DNA from: JAADHI01 sp964451325
Lineage (GTDB): Bacteria > Nitrospirota > Nitrospiria > SBBL01 > JAADHI01
Direction: 5' to 3'
Assembly: GCA_964451325.1 (NCBI GenBank)
Contig: CAYVHO010000002.1
Span: forward strand, 217,506 to 281,505
DNA: 64,000 nt
The translations under genes and the position numbers were made by a program. The notes under the pieces were generated by a model that saw only the letters and a program-made list of their open reading frames with translations, was not told the DNA's origin and ran no database searches. Shown here in pieces: positions 50,034 to 58,841 of this stretch; the stretch's first letter is position 1; every line of letters starts with the position of its first letter.

Positions 50034-51263
50034 ATGGAAAACCGTACAGATAAATGGATTGCAATGGGCGAACAAGTCCTGATGCCCACCTATGCCCGAT
50101 TCCCACTTGTACTGGAAAGGGGAGTGGGCGCGACCGTCACTGATGTGGATGGGAAGACCTATCTTGATTTTGTGAGTGGTGTTGCGGTCAATGCCTTGGG
50201 GCATTGTGATCCAATATTGGTCAAACAGGTACAACAACAGGCTGCGACCTTGCTGCATGTCTCCAACCTCTACTACAATTTACCGCAGATTGAGCTCGCA
50301 AAAATTCTTGTACACCATAGCTTTGCAGACAAAGTCTTTTTTTGTAACAGCGGGGCGGAAGCCGTGGAAGCCGCGATTAAACTCGCGCGAAAGTACGCCA
50401 AAGAAAAAATGTCAGGGAACCGCTTTGAAATTATTACGGCCAAAAGTGCCTTTCACGGTCGCACAATGGCGGCCCTTGCTGCGACCGGCCAAGCCAAATA
50501 CCTGGCGGGTTTTGAGCCGGGGCTTTCAGGTTTTCAGCAGGTGCCTTTTGATGATGCGGAGGTACTCGCTAAAACAATCAATGAAAACACTGCCGCAGTG
50601 CTTTTGGAGCCGATTCAGGGTGAGGGGGGTGTTCGGATTCCAAAACCGGGCTATCTTGCTGCGGTGCGTGAAATTTGTGACGAAGCGGGCATTCTTTTGA
50701 TTTTTGATGAAGTGCAAACGGGGATCGGCCGCACGGGTCATCTCTTTGCCCATCAAGCCGTGGAAGTTGTGCCCGATATTATGAGTACGGCAAAGGGTTT
50801 GGGCGGGGGACTTCCCATTGGCGCGATTTTGGCAAAAGATGCCGTGGCCTCGGTGTTTCAGCCGGGGAGCCATGCTTCGACCTTCGGTGGCAATCCCCTG
50901 GTTTGCAGTGCGGGTCTTGCTGTGCTCAATCGTTTGACGGAAGCCCCCTCTTTTTTGGAAGACGTTCGGGAAAAAGGAAAGAATCTTATCCAGGCTTTAA
51001 AGACATTTCAAGCCGGGTGTGCTTTGATTACAGCGGTGCGCGGCAGAGGTTTGATGATCGCCCTGGATTTGACGATTCCGGCCGCAGAGGTGATTGATGC
51101 GGCTTTATCGAAGGGCCTCTTGCTCAACCGGACTTCTGAAAAAACCTTACGATTCATTCCGCCCTTGACGGTTCAGCAACAAGAAATTGATCAAATGCTG
51201 CACATTTTATTCGAAATTTTATCTCTCGAAAAATCTGACCCAGACTTAACCAGAGCTTCCTGA
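50034..51263 (+). CDS. argD: Acetylornithine aminotransferase
   Basis: 409 residues; a GTG at 50031 immediately precedes the ATG. A PLP enzyme that converts N-acetylglutamate semialdehyde to acetylornithine. Marks: FCNSGAEAVEAAIKLARKY, FHGRTMAALAATG, LIFDEVQTGIGRTG and the PLP lysine in STAKGLGGGLPIGA. The last residues (PDLTRAS) are encoded by a copy of the dispersed repeat, so the tail is not family sequence. argF starts 9 bases on. Confidence 0.93.
   Translation: MENRTDKWIAMGEQVLMPTYARFPLVLERGVGATVTDVDGKTYLDFVSGVAVNALGHCDPILVKQVQQQAATLLHVSNLYYNLPQIELAKILVHHSFADKVFFCNSGAEAVEAAIKLARKYAKEKMSGNRFEIITAKSAFHGRTMAALAATGQAKYLAGFEPGLSGFQQVPFDDAEVLAKTINENTAAVLLEPIQGEGGVRIPKPGYLAAVREICDEAGILLIFDEVQTGIGRTGHLFAHQAVEVVPDIMSTAKGLGGGLPIGAILAKDAVASVFQPGSHASTFGGNPLVCSAGLAVLNRLTEAPSFLEDVREKGKNLIQALKTFQAGCALITAVRGRGLMIALDLTIPAAEVIDAALSKGLLLNRTSEKTLRFIPPLTVQQQEIDQMLHILFEILSLEKSDPDLTRAS
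51241..51261. repeat. Dispersed short repeat, copy C, in the end of argD
   Basis: Twenty of 21 bases equal the right two-thirds of the hairpin in riboswitch 3 (CAGACTTAA, one changed base, CAGAGCTTCCT). It spans the argD stop codon and the spacer to argF. Confidence 0.55.
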
Positions 51264-51272
51264 AGGAGAAAC

Positions 51273-52190
51273 ATGCCAAAACGTGATTTTCTGAGCCTTG
51301 CCCCGCTTTCCCCGAAAGACTTTAACTGGCTGCTGCTTCGTGCGGGGGAATACAAAAAAGACTTTGTTTTGCTGCGTCCGCTTGAAAACCGGGTCATTGG
51401 TTTGTTTTTTGAAAAATCCTCCACACGGACACGGGTTTCTTTCGAAGTGGCGATTAAACGCCTGGGCGGTCATCCCTTGTTTCTTTCGGCCAGCGACATG
51501 CAAATAAAACGTGGAGAAAGCATTGCAGATACGGCACGTGTGCTCTCGGATTATTTAGATGGGCTCGTCATTCGGACTTTTGAGCAGCAGGATTTGGAAA
51601 TCTGGGCGAAACACGCCACAATTCCTGTGATCAATGGTTTGACCGATCTCTTGCACCCCTGCCAGATTTTGACCGACCTTTTTACGATTTACGAAAAGCG
51701 CGGCACCCTGAAAGGACTTAAACTGGCCTATATTGGTGATGGCAATAACATTGCACATTCGCTTTTAATCGGAGGGGCAAAAACAGGCATGCAGATTACC
51801 ATCGCTTCCCCAAAAACGCGTCAGCCGGATCAGGCGATTGTGGAACAAGCCGAGGCGCTTGCAGAAAAATCAGAAGCCCTTATTTCAATTGAGACGAATC
51901 CTGAGAAAGCAGCGGAAGGGGCCGATATTCTTTACACCGACGTTTGGGTCTCAATGGGAGATGAAGGGAAAAAAGCCTCCCTCGTCAAAAAACTCAAGGC
52001 CTACCAAATTAACGAAGCCCTGCTTGAAAAAGCAAAACCCGATTGCCTTGTCATGCACTGTCTGCCCGCTCATCGCGGCGAAGAAATTACCGAAGCGGTG
52101 ATGGAGGGACCACATTCTGTCATTTTTGAACAGGCGGCCAACCGTCTGCCCGTTCAGCAAGCCCTATTGGAGTTATTATTGAATCGATGA
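51273..52190 (+). CDS. argF: Ornithine carbamoyltransferase
   Basis: 305 residues. It makes citrulline from ornithine and carbamoyl phosphate. Carbamoyl-phosphate motif FEKSSTRTRVSFE, ornithine-side motif HPCQILTDLFT and the catalytic HCLPAHRGEEI are present. AAGGAGAAAC precedes the ATG. Its TGA overlaps the ATG of argG (ATGA). Typical length. Confidence 0.96.
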   Translation: MPKRDFLSLAPLSPKDFNWLLLRAGEYKKDFVLLRPLENRVIGLFFEKSSTRTRVSFEVAIKRLGGHPLFLSASDMQIKRGESIADTARVLSDYLDGLVIRTFEQQDLEIWAKHATIPVINGLTDLLHPCQILTDLFTIYEKRGTLKGLKLAYIGDGNNIAHSLLIGGAKTGMQITIASPKTRQPDQAIVEQAEALAEKSEALISIETNPEKAAEGADILYTDVWVSMGDEGKKASLVKKLKAYQINEALLEKAKPDCLVMHCLPAHRGEEITEAVMEGPHSVIFEQAANRLPVQQALLELLLNR

Positions 52191-53392
52191 GTACACAGGA
52201 AATTAAAAAAGCCGTCCTGGCCTATTCCGGTGGTCTCGATACCTCCGTCATTATTTGCTGGTTGAAAGAAACCTATGGCTGCGAAGTCATCGCCTATTGT
52301 GCGGACTTAGGGCAAGGCGAAGAGCTGAGTCATTTAACGGAAAAGGCTGAAAAAACAGGGGCCTCGAAAGTCTATATTAGTGATCTGAGGGAAACCTTTG
52401 CTGAAGACTATATCTTCCCGATGTTACGTGCAAATGCGGTTTATGAGGGAGTTTATCTTCTGGGCACCGCCATCGCACGTCCCTTAATTGCAAAACGGCA
52501 AATGGAAATTGCAAAAGAAGAAGGGGCGGATGCCGTCTCCCATGGCGCAACAGGAAAAGGCAATGACCAAGTACGTTTTGAGTTGGCCTACTTGGCCATC
52601 GACCCTGAGATTAAAATCATTGCCCCCTGGCGGGACTGGGATTTTCAGTCACGTTCTGACTTGATCGCCTACACCGCCAAACACAATATCCCGGTCGAAG
52701 CGACAGCAGACAAACCCTATAGCATCGACCGTAATTTGCTGCATGTGAGTTACGAAGGCGGTATTCTTGAAGATCCCTGGATGGAACCGCAAGAAGCCAT
52801 GTTTGCAACCACCGTTTCTCCCGAAGCCGCACCCGATGAAGCCCTCACGATTGAAATTGAATACAAAGGGGGCAATGCCATCGCCATTGATGACCGGACT
52901 TATTCCCCTGCGGCCCTGATTGAAAAACTTAATCAGCTGGGTGGGATGCACGGCATCGGTCGTGTGGACTTGGTGGAAAACCGTTATGTGGGCATGAAAT
53001 CCCGTGGCATCTACGAAACCCCGGGCGGCACAATACTCCATGTCGCACACCGGGCCATTGAATCGCTCACACTCGACCGCGAAGTGCTGCATTTGCGGGA
53101 CAGTCTCATTCCGCAATATGCGTCCATGTTGTACAACGGTTACTGGTTTTCCCCAGAACGTGAGATCTTGCAAACGATGATGGACGAAGCACAAAAAGGC
53201 GTAACCGGCATCGCACGACTCAAACTCTACAAAGGCAATGTTACCGTCATGGGCCGCAAAGCCCCACATTCACTTTATCGCCCTGAGATTTCAACCTTTG
53301 AAAAAGACACCGTCTACGTGCAAAAAGAAGCCGAAGGTTTTATCCGTTTGAATGCACTGCGTTTGAAGCTGTCGGCGATGAAATACTCTTAA
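52187..53392 (+). CDS. argG: Argininosuccinate synthase
   Basis: 401 residues. Joins citrulline and aspartate with ATP. The PP-loop AYSGGLDTSV is near the start, and SHGATGKGNDQVRFE and YETPGGTILHVAHRA are family marks. Begins inside the argF stop. After its end, an inserted two-gene cassette separates it from argH. Confidence 0.96.
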   Translation: MSTQEIKKAVLAYSGGLDTSVIICWLKETYGCEVIAYCADLGQGEELSHLTEKAEKTGASKVYISDLRETFAEDYIFPMLRANAVYEGVYLLGTAIARPLIAKRQMEIAKEEGADAVSHGATGKGNDQVRFELAYLAIDPEIKIIAPWRDWDFQSRSDLIAYTAKHNIPVEATADKPYSIDRNLLHVSYEGGILEDPWMEPQEAMFATTVSPEAAPDEALTIEIEYKGGNAIAIDDRTYSPAALIEKLNQLGGMHGIGRVDLVENRYVGMKSRGIYETPGGTILHVAHRAIESLTLDREVLHLRDSLIPQYASMLYNGYWFSPEREILQTMMDEAQKGVTGIARLKLYKGNVTVMGRKAPHSLYRPEISTFEKDTVYVQKEAEGFIRLNALRLKLSAMKYS

Positions 53393-53478
53393 ATCTTTGT
53401 ATTTTGGTTTAACTCACGGGTCACATGTTATATTGATTGTCAAGGAATCAGCGATATATCACTCATTTAGGAGGTTTT

Positions 53479-53661
53479 ATGAAAAAGAAAAAAATGACAG
53501 AAATTGCTGAGTTTATAAATGACAAAGCGCAGGACCAATTAGACAAGAATCCAAAAATAAACGAGATTCAGAAAGTAAAAGAACTGTTAGCAGAATACTC
53601 GACTTCATCTAAGTCAAAGTTCACTTTTACGGCAGGTGAAATGAATGCCTACATGGGATAA
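53479..53661 (+). CDS. Small protein upstream of the SDH-fold protease
   Basis: 60 residues from the ATG behind AGGAGG (53469-53474). Charged helical sequence KKKKMTEIAEFINDKAQDQLDKNPKINEIQKVKELLAEY, then SKFTFTAGEMNAYMG. It overlaps the protease gene by 17 bases, so the two are produced together. No family recognised. It could be a chaperone, adaptor or inhibitor of the protease, by position only. Confidence 0.65.
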   Translation: MKKKKMTEIAEFINDKAQDQLDKNPKINEIQKVKELLAEYSTSSKSKFTFTAGEMNAYMG

Positions 53662-54538
53662 GATTCTTAACGAGATAGACGACTTGAATCCCTTGAGGAT
53701 TCTAGAAAAATATCTTGCGTCCCTAAGTCAGTACACAAAAAGGACTTCAATTTGTTATATGTCGGCTTTTTCAATTATAAAGCCTCCGGTTCCACCCCCT
53801 TTTCATTCCATCATTGACCAAGATATGCAAGGTTTTATGACTTGTTCAAAGGGGGTGGATAAAGACAATTTGGATCTAATTCTTCACACTCCAGGTGGTG
53901 ATTATGAAGCCACAAAAAGAATCATCACTTATTTACATCAAACGTATAGCAATATAAGGGTTTTTATTCCACACCTTGCAATGAGTGGTGGAACGTTAAT
54001 CGCTTGTGCTTCAGATGAAATTTATATGGGGCCCTATTCCAGCATTGGTCCAACAGATCCTCAAGTTTTTTTGAACGAAAACTATGTCCCCGTTGATGCA
54101 ATTATTAACGAGTTCAATAGCGCATTCCAGGATGTTTCCCAAGACCCGGCAAAAGCATTATTATGGAGTGAGCGTTTAAAGCAAGTTCCATTTGGAAAGC
54201 TGAAAGCTGCTGAGAATATGAAAGACAATTCCTTGAAATACCTCAAAACACTTTTGAAGGAACGGAATGGGAAAAATAAAAAGCCTGAAGAAATTGATAA
54301 GCTTGCTAAATTTCTAAATAGCCATGAGGACCATTCTTCGCATGGGAAAGGCATCAGTTTAGACATGGCAATAGAAAAAGGGTTAAATGTAACAGACTTG
54401 CGGACTGATAAAGAACTGGAAGATCTTGTTCTTTCAATTTACCACTCCGTAATCGTGCTGTTTCAAAGAACAACTGCTCAAAAAATAATAATAAACAACA
54501 CGAAAAGAAGATATATCAATAACTTTTCTCAAGAGTAG
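53645..54538 (+). CDS. SDH-family Clp-fold serine protease
   Basis: 297 residues, no signal peptide, so cytoplasmic. Pattern of the SDH/Clp-crotonase-fold proteases: MPTWDKILNEI start, DLILHTPGGDYEATKRI (oxyanion strand), the nucleophilic serine in LAMSGGTLIACASDEIYMGPYSSIGPTDPQ, and a helical C-terminus (GISLDMAIEKGLNVTDL). Proteins of this type occur in mobile and defence neighbourhoods, with unknown targets. Richer in A+T than argG and argH and placed between them, so it is probably acquired. Confidence 0.8.
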   Translation: MPTWDKILNEIDDLNPLRILEKYLASLSQYTKRTSICYMSAFSIIKPPVPPPFHSIIDQDMQGFMTCSKGVDKDNLDLILHTPGGDYEATKRIITYLHQTYSNIRVFIPHLAMSGGTLIACASDEIYMGPYSSIGPTDPQVFLNENYVPVDAIINEFNSAFQDVSQDPAKALLWSERLKQVPFGKLKAAENMKDNSLKYLKTLLKERNGKNKKPEEIDKLAKFLNSHEDHSSHGKGISLDMAIEKGLNVTDLRTDKELEDLVLSIYHSVIVLFQRTTAQKIIINNTKRRYINNFSQE

Positions 54539-54610
54539 TTATTTTGTAACCATGTAGAACATCCTCAAACATCGAGTACTCATTGAAAAAAGGTTCAATT
54601 TCAAATCTCA

Positions 54611-56035
54611 ATGCCAAAGAAAAAGCAAAAAAATAAGAGCCAATGGGAAGGCGCGGCCTGGGAAGGGCGTTTTACGGAAGCGGCCGATCCCGTTGCGGCG
54701 ATTTTTACGACTTCTTTTACTTTTGATCGGGTGCTCTTTCCTTATGATATTCAAGGCAGTATCGCGCACACCGAAGGGCTTGCACGCGCGGGATTATTGA
54801 CGGAAGCCGAAAAAAAGACTCTGATCCGGGGTTTAAAAGAAATCCAAAAGGAGATGGAACAAGAAACGGCTGCGGATATTGCAAATCAGGCGGTGATTGA
54901 CGAAGACATCCATATGCACATTGAGCGGCGTCTGGTCGAAAAAGTCGGTGAAGTGGGTGGAAAACTGCACACGGGTCGCAGTCGCAATGACCAGGTGGCG
55001 ACAGATTTAAAACTCTATCTTCGGGCCGAAACGACACGCACGATTGAATACATCACGCTTTTGCAAGAAAGTCTACTTGAGCGCGCCGAAGCCGAAATCG
55101 AAACTTTTTTACCCGGATACACACATTTACAGCAGGCGCAGCCCGTGAGTTTGGCCCACCATCTCTTGGCTTATTATGAAATGCTGGCACGGGATTGTGG
55201 ACGATTTGAGGACAGCCTCAAACGTCTCACGCAGTCGCCCTTGGGCGCGGGTGCATTGGCGGGCAATAGTTTTGATATTGATCGCAAGGCGAACGCTTTG
55301 GTTTTGGGTTTTTCAAATGCAACAGCAAATAGTTTGGATACAGTGTGTGACCGCGACGGGGTGATTGAATATCTTGCGGCGGCTTCAACACTGATGATGC
55401 ATCTTTCGCGTTGGTCTGAGGATTGGATTTTATGGGCCTCAAGCGAGTTTGGCTATTTGGATCTGCCGGATCGTTTGTCGACGGGCAGCAGCATGATGCC
55501 GCAGAAAAAAAATCCCGACTTGTTGGAGCTGATTCGCGGCAAAACCGGGCGTGTCTTCGGGGGTTTGATGTCTCTGCTCACAACAATGAAGGGTCTGCCG
55601 CTTTCTTATAATCGTGATCTTCAGGAAGACAAAGAACCGCTGTTTGATACCGTGGCGACAGTTCAGGGTGCACTGCGTATTATGAAACAGCTCACGGATG
55701 CGGTGATTTTCAAAAAAGAGACCATGGGCTTTGCAGCAAAGGATGGTTTGTTGCTCGCAACAGACCTTGCCGATTATTTGGTGACGAAGGGGCTTCCTTT
55801 TCGTCAGGCGCACAAAGTGGTGGGGCAGATTGTTTTTAAGGCCATTGATGAAAAAGCCCCTTTTGAAGATTGGCCTTTGGAGGAATTTCAGGGTTTTTGT
55901 CCCTTGTTTGAGGCCGATCTGTTTCAGCGTTTGACCCTTGAGGGAGCAATTAAAAAGAAAAGCGGCATCGGCGGTACGTCACTAAAATCGATCAAAGCCG
56001 AGATCCGTAAAGCCAAAAAGAAATTGAAGCGATGA
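54611..56035 (+). CDS. argH: Argininosuccinate lyase
   Basis: 474 residues. Splits argininosuccinate to arginine and fumarate. Marks: HTGRSRNDQVATDLKLYLR, TQSPLGAGALAGNSFDIDR and the signature GSSMMPQKKNPD. The first 10 residues (PKKKQKNKSQ) are lysine-rich and not conserved; WEGRFTEAADP is the usual beginning. Its TGA overlaps the ATG of the lipoprotein gene. Confidence 0.95.
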   Translation: MPKKKQKNKSQWEGAAWEGRFTEAADPVAAIFTTSFTFDRVLFPYDIQGSIAHTEGLARAGLLTEAEKKTLIRGLKEIQKEMEQETAADIANQAVIDEDIHMHIERRLVEKVGEVGGKLHTGRSRNDQVATDLKLYLRAETTRTIEYITLLQESLLERAEAEIETFLPGYTHLQQAQPVSLAHHLLAYYEMLARDCGRFEDSLKRLTQSPLGAGALAGNSFDIDRKANALVLGFSNATANSLDTVCDRDGVIEYLAAASTLMMHLSRWSEDWILWASSEFGYLDLPDRLSTGSSMMPQKKNPDLLELIRGKTGRVFGGLMSLLTTMKGLPLSYNRDLQEDKEPLFDTVATVQGALRIMKQLTDAVIFKKETMGFAAKDGLLLATDLADYLVTKGLPFRQAHKVVGQIVFKAIDEKAPFEDWPLEEFQGFCPLFEADLFQRLTLEGAIKKKSGIGGTSLKSIKAEIRKAKKKLKR

Positions 56036-56160
56036 AAAAGACCGTTGTGACGATTGCGCTACTCTTTGTTGTTGTTTTTTTATTACAGGGCTGCGGTCGG
56101 AAAGGGCCACCCGTCGCACCACCGGAAGAAGCCGTGTCCGGGAATTTAATGAGAAATTAA
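56032..56160 (+). CDS. lptM: LptM (YifL)-type small lipoprotein
   Basis: 42 residues. A signal peptide (KKTVVTIALLFVVVFLLQG) ends in a lipobox cysteine followed by GRKGPPVAPPE, the conserved CGxKGP start of mature LptM. In E. coli, LptM assists assembly of the LptD/LptE lipopolysaccharide translocon. The gene overlaps argH (ATGA) and stands 8 bases before lysA, a common place for this family near lysA or dapF. It supports an LPS-bearing outer membrane. Confidence 0.8.
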   Translation: MKKTVVTIALLFVVVFLLQGCGRKGPPVAPPEEAVSGNLMRN

Positions 56161-56168
56161 GGAGAAAC

Positions 56169-57431
56169 ATGCAGGAATTTAAAATGCAAAATGGCGTACT
56201 GCATTGCGAAGATGTTTCGCTTGCAGCGATTGCCAAAAAAGTTGGGACCCCGTTTTTTGCGTATAGTCACGCTGCCCTGACAAACTGTATTCGTGCCTAT
56301 AAAACGGCCTTCGCTGAAGTGCCACATTTAATTGCTTTTGCAGTCAAAGCCAATGGCAATATTGCGGTCTTAAAAACCTTTGCGAATGAAGGGGGCGGAG
56401 CCGATATTGTGTCGGGCGGTGAACTGCATCGGGCGCTTGCGGCGGGCATTGATCCTAAAAAACTGGTTTTTGCTGGGGTAGGCAAAACCAAACGGGAAAT
56501 GGCGGCGGCTTTACACGCAGATATTTTGATGTTTAATATCGAATCTTCTCAAGAATTAACGGCCTTGCATGAAGTGGCGAAGACGCAGGGCGTGAAAGCA
56601 CCCGTGGCGCTGCGTGTGAATCCAAATGTGAATCCCAATACCCACCCTTATATTTCAACCGGGCTGAAAAAGAGCAAGTTCGGTATTGAAATTACAAAAG
56701 CCGTTTCGGAATATCAGCTGGCGGCACAACTATCAAATATTGAAGTGGTCGGGATCCATTCCCACATTGGCTCTCAATTGACCGAGGTCAAACCCTTTGT
56801 GGATGCTCTGGCCTTGATTGCTGAATTGATTGAGGCGCTTCGTGCGGAAAATATGGATATCCGGCACTGGGACATCGGGGGCGGACTGGGGATTACCTAC
56901 GATGACGAGAATCCGCCGCAGGTGAAGGAGATGGCTGATGCCATCCTGCCGCTACTGAAAAAAAGTGGCTGCCATATTATTCTGGAGCCTGGACGTTCCC
57001 TTTCGGGTAATGCCGGGGTATTGGTCACACGCGTTATTTATACCAAAGAAGGCGCGGCCAAAAGTTTTGTGGTCGTGGATGCAGGCATGAATGATTTGAT
57101 CCGTCCCAGTTTATACCAAGCGTATCATGCCATCCGTCCGGTCATTGAAAATGACCGCGATGAAAAAGTGGTGGATGTGGTGGGCCCCATTTGTGAGTCG
57201 GGTGATTTTTTGGCGCAGGAACGGTCGCTGCCTCAAGTGGCTTCCGACGACTTGTTGGTCGTGATGAGTGCTGGGGCTTATGCGTTTACGATGTCTTCAA
57301 ATTATAATGCGCGTCCGCGTCCGGCTGAGGTTTTGGTGCATGGCAGTGATTTTGATGTCATCCGTAAACGTGAAACCATGGATGATCTCCTGCTTGGAGA
57401 GCAGATCCCGGATATTCTCCTAAAGTCCTAA
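56169..57431 (+). CDS. lysA: Diaminopimelate decarboxylase
   Basis: 420 residues. The final lysine step, PLP-dependent (alanine-racemase fold). Marks: FAVKANGNIAVLKTF with the PLP lysine, HSHIGSQL, WDIGGGLGITY, EPGRSLSGNAG and GPICESGDFLAQ. AAGGAGAAAC precedes the ATG. The 157-base gap after it has no recognisable feature. Confidence 0.95.
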   Translation: MQEFKMQNGVLHCEDVSLAAIAKKVGTPFFAYSHAALTNCIRAYKTAFAEVPHLIAFAVKANGNIAVLKTFANEGGGADIVSGGELHRALAAGIDPKKLVFAGVGKTKREMAAALHADILMFNIESSQELTALHEVAKTQGVKAPVALRVNPNVNPNTHPYISTGLKKSKFGIEITKAVSEYQLAAQLSNIEVVGIHSHIGSQLTEVKPFVDALALIAELIEALRAENMDIRHWDIGGGLGITYDDENPPQVKEMADAILPLLKKSGCHIILEPGRSLSGNAGVLVTRVIYTKEGAAKSFVVVDAGMNDLIRPSLYQAYHAIRPVIENDRDEKVVDVVGPICESGDFLAQERSLPQVASDDLLVVMSAGAYAFTMSSNYNARPRPAEVLVHGSDFDVIRKRETMDDLLLGEQIPDILLKS

Positions 57432-57588
57432 GCGCTGCTCACGCCTCGTCCTGACAGCCTTCTAGGCAATGCAAGCCCTATTTACTGAAATCTGAAAAAC
57501 AAGCAGGGATTAAAAAGTGTAGCGGAAGGGTCTTTGTAGCAGTTATACTCCAGTCTGTTTTTGGATTGAACAAAGGTCGATTTCAGCG

Positions 57589-57969
57589 ATGATACGCAGG
57601 AAAAAGAAAGAAGGTGGTTTCTTTTTTATCGCATTGCTTGCCATAAGTGCGGGTGTGATCTTTTTGATTTACCTCACACAAGGTCAAGCAGAAGAAGATA
57701 CAATGGCACAACTGACCTCTTTCTATGAAAAATTTGTGGTGAATGAAGCCTTTATCGCCCAGCTTCCAAAGGACTACCCTGAAGACGCAAGGCGCGCAAT
57801 TCGAGAAGAGGTCTCCGATTTTTACAAGGCGGTTTGGGGCGATGAAGTCCGTAAAACCGCCCTATATGAAGTCAGCGGAAAAATGGAAACCATGATGGCC
57901 GATCAGCGTATTGAGGCGCAGGAGCTTCATGCCCTGCTCACCCTAATTCGCAAACGGAGGGAAATGTAA
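57589..57969 (+). CDS. Uncharacterised single-pass membrane protein upstream of dapF
   Basis: 126 residues. A short basic start (RRKKKEGG), one hydrophobic segment (FFFIALLAISAGVIFLIYL), then a helical soluble domain (FYEKFVVNEAFIAQLPKDYPEDARRAIREEVSDFYKAVWG, MMADQRIEAQELHALLTLIRKRREM). No family recognised. Its TAA overlaps the dapF start by one base (TAATG), so it is co-translated with dapF. Confidence 0.65.
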   Translation: MIRRKKKEGGFFFIALLAISAGVIFLIYLTQGQAEEDTMAQLTSFYEKFVVNEAFIAQLPKDYPEDARRAIREEVSDFYKAVWGDEVRKTALYEVSGKMETMMADQRIEAQELHALLTLIRKRREM

Positions 57970-58814
57970 TGCCAACAAAACCCATCCCTTTTTGGAAACT
58001 CAGCGGCAGCGGAAACGATTTTATCATTATCGATTACCGTGAACACACGATGCCCTCTCCTGACGAAATGCGACTGTTTGTTTCAAAGGTGTGTCGCCGG
58101 GGTCTTTCAGTGGGTGCAGATGGTGTCATCATTATCAAGTCCTCCAAAATTGCGGACTTTGGCTGGCATTTTTATAATGCCGACGGGGGTGAAGTCGATA
58201 TGTGTGCAAACGGAACGCGTTGTGCCGCCCGTTTTGCTTTTGAAAACAAAATCGCACCCGCAAAACACAGCTTTGAAACCTTAGCGGGCATCGTGAACGC
58301 GGAGGTTGTAAGCGAGGGCAGTGTGCAAGTTCGTGTGCAATTGCCCGACCCCTCCGCGATTCATCTCGGCATGGAGGTGGTGATTGGGGATCAGACCCTC
58401 ACCGGACATTTTGTGAATACGGGGGTTGAACACGTCGTCTATTTTGTGGACGATGTTCAAAAGACAGACATCCTCGAACTGGGACGTAAAACACGCTATC
58501 ACCATCTTTTTGCACCCAGCGGGACAAATGCCAATTTTGTGACCGTCACCGATCCCCACAATATCGCCATTCGAACCTATGAACGCGGTGTTGAAGGTGA
58601 AACCCTTGCTTGCGGTACGGGTTCTATTGCGGCCGCCCTGGTTGCAACCGCACTCGAGAAGGTGAGTTCACCCGTTTCACTGCTGACACAAAGCGGTATG
58701 ATTTTGGAGGTCGCTTTCAGAAAAGAAGGTTCGGCATTTAAGGATGTTTCCATTAAAGGAGATGCCCGTGTGATTTACAAGGGTGAGATCGAACGAGAAG
58801 CCCTGTTGTCGTAA
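57969..58814 (+). CDS. dapF: Diaminopimelate epimerase
   Basis: 281 residues. Interconverts LL- and meso-diaminopimelate by two cysteines acting as acid and base: one in DMCANGTRCAARF, the other in ETLACGTGSIAAAL. Also GSGNDFIIIDY at the start and GTNANFV. Intact. It provides the meso form for peptidoglycan and LysA. Confidence 0.95.
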   Translation: MPTKPIPFWKLSGSGNDFIIIDYREHTMPSPDEMRLFVSKVCRRGLSVGADGVIIIKSSKIADFGWHFYNADGGEVDMCANGTRCAARFAFENKIAPAKHSFETLAGIVNAEVVSEGSVQVRVQLPDPSAIHLGMEVVIGDQTLTGHFVNTGVEHVVYFVDDVQKTDILELGRKTRYHHLFAPSGTNANFVTVTDPHNIAIRTYERGVEGETLACGTGSIAAALVATALEKVSSPVSLLTQSGMILEVAFRKEGSAFKDVSIKGDARVIYKGEIEREALLS

Positions 58815-58841
58815 GTTTTTGTCCAAAAAGAAAGGTTTGAA

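Noticed and set aside
57432..57588. Lysine riboswitch or tRNA in the lysA-dapF gap
   Set aside because: No lysine-aptamer boxes and no cloverleaf or T-arm sequence (GGTTCGA-type) could be found.
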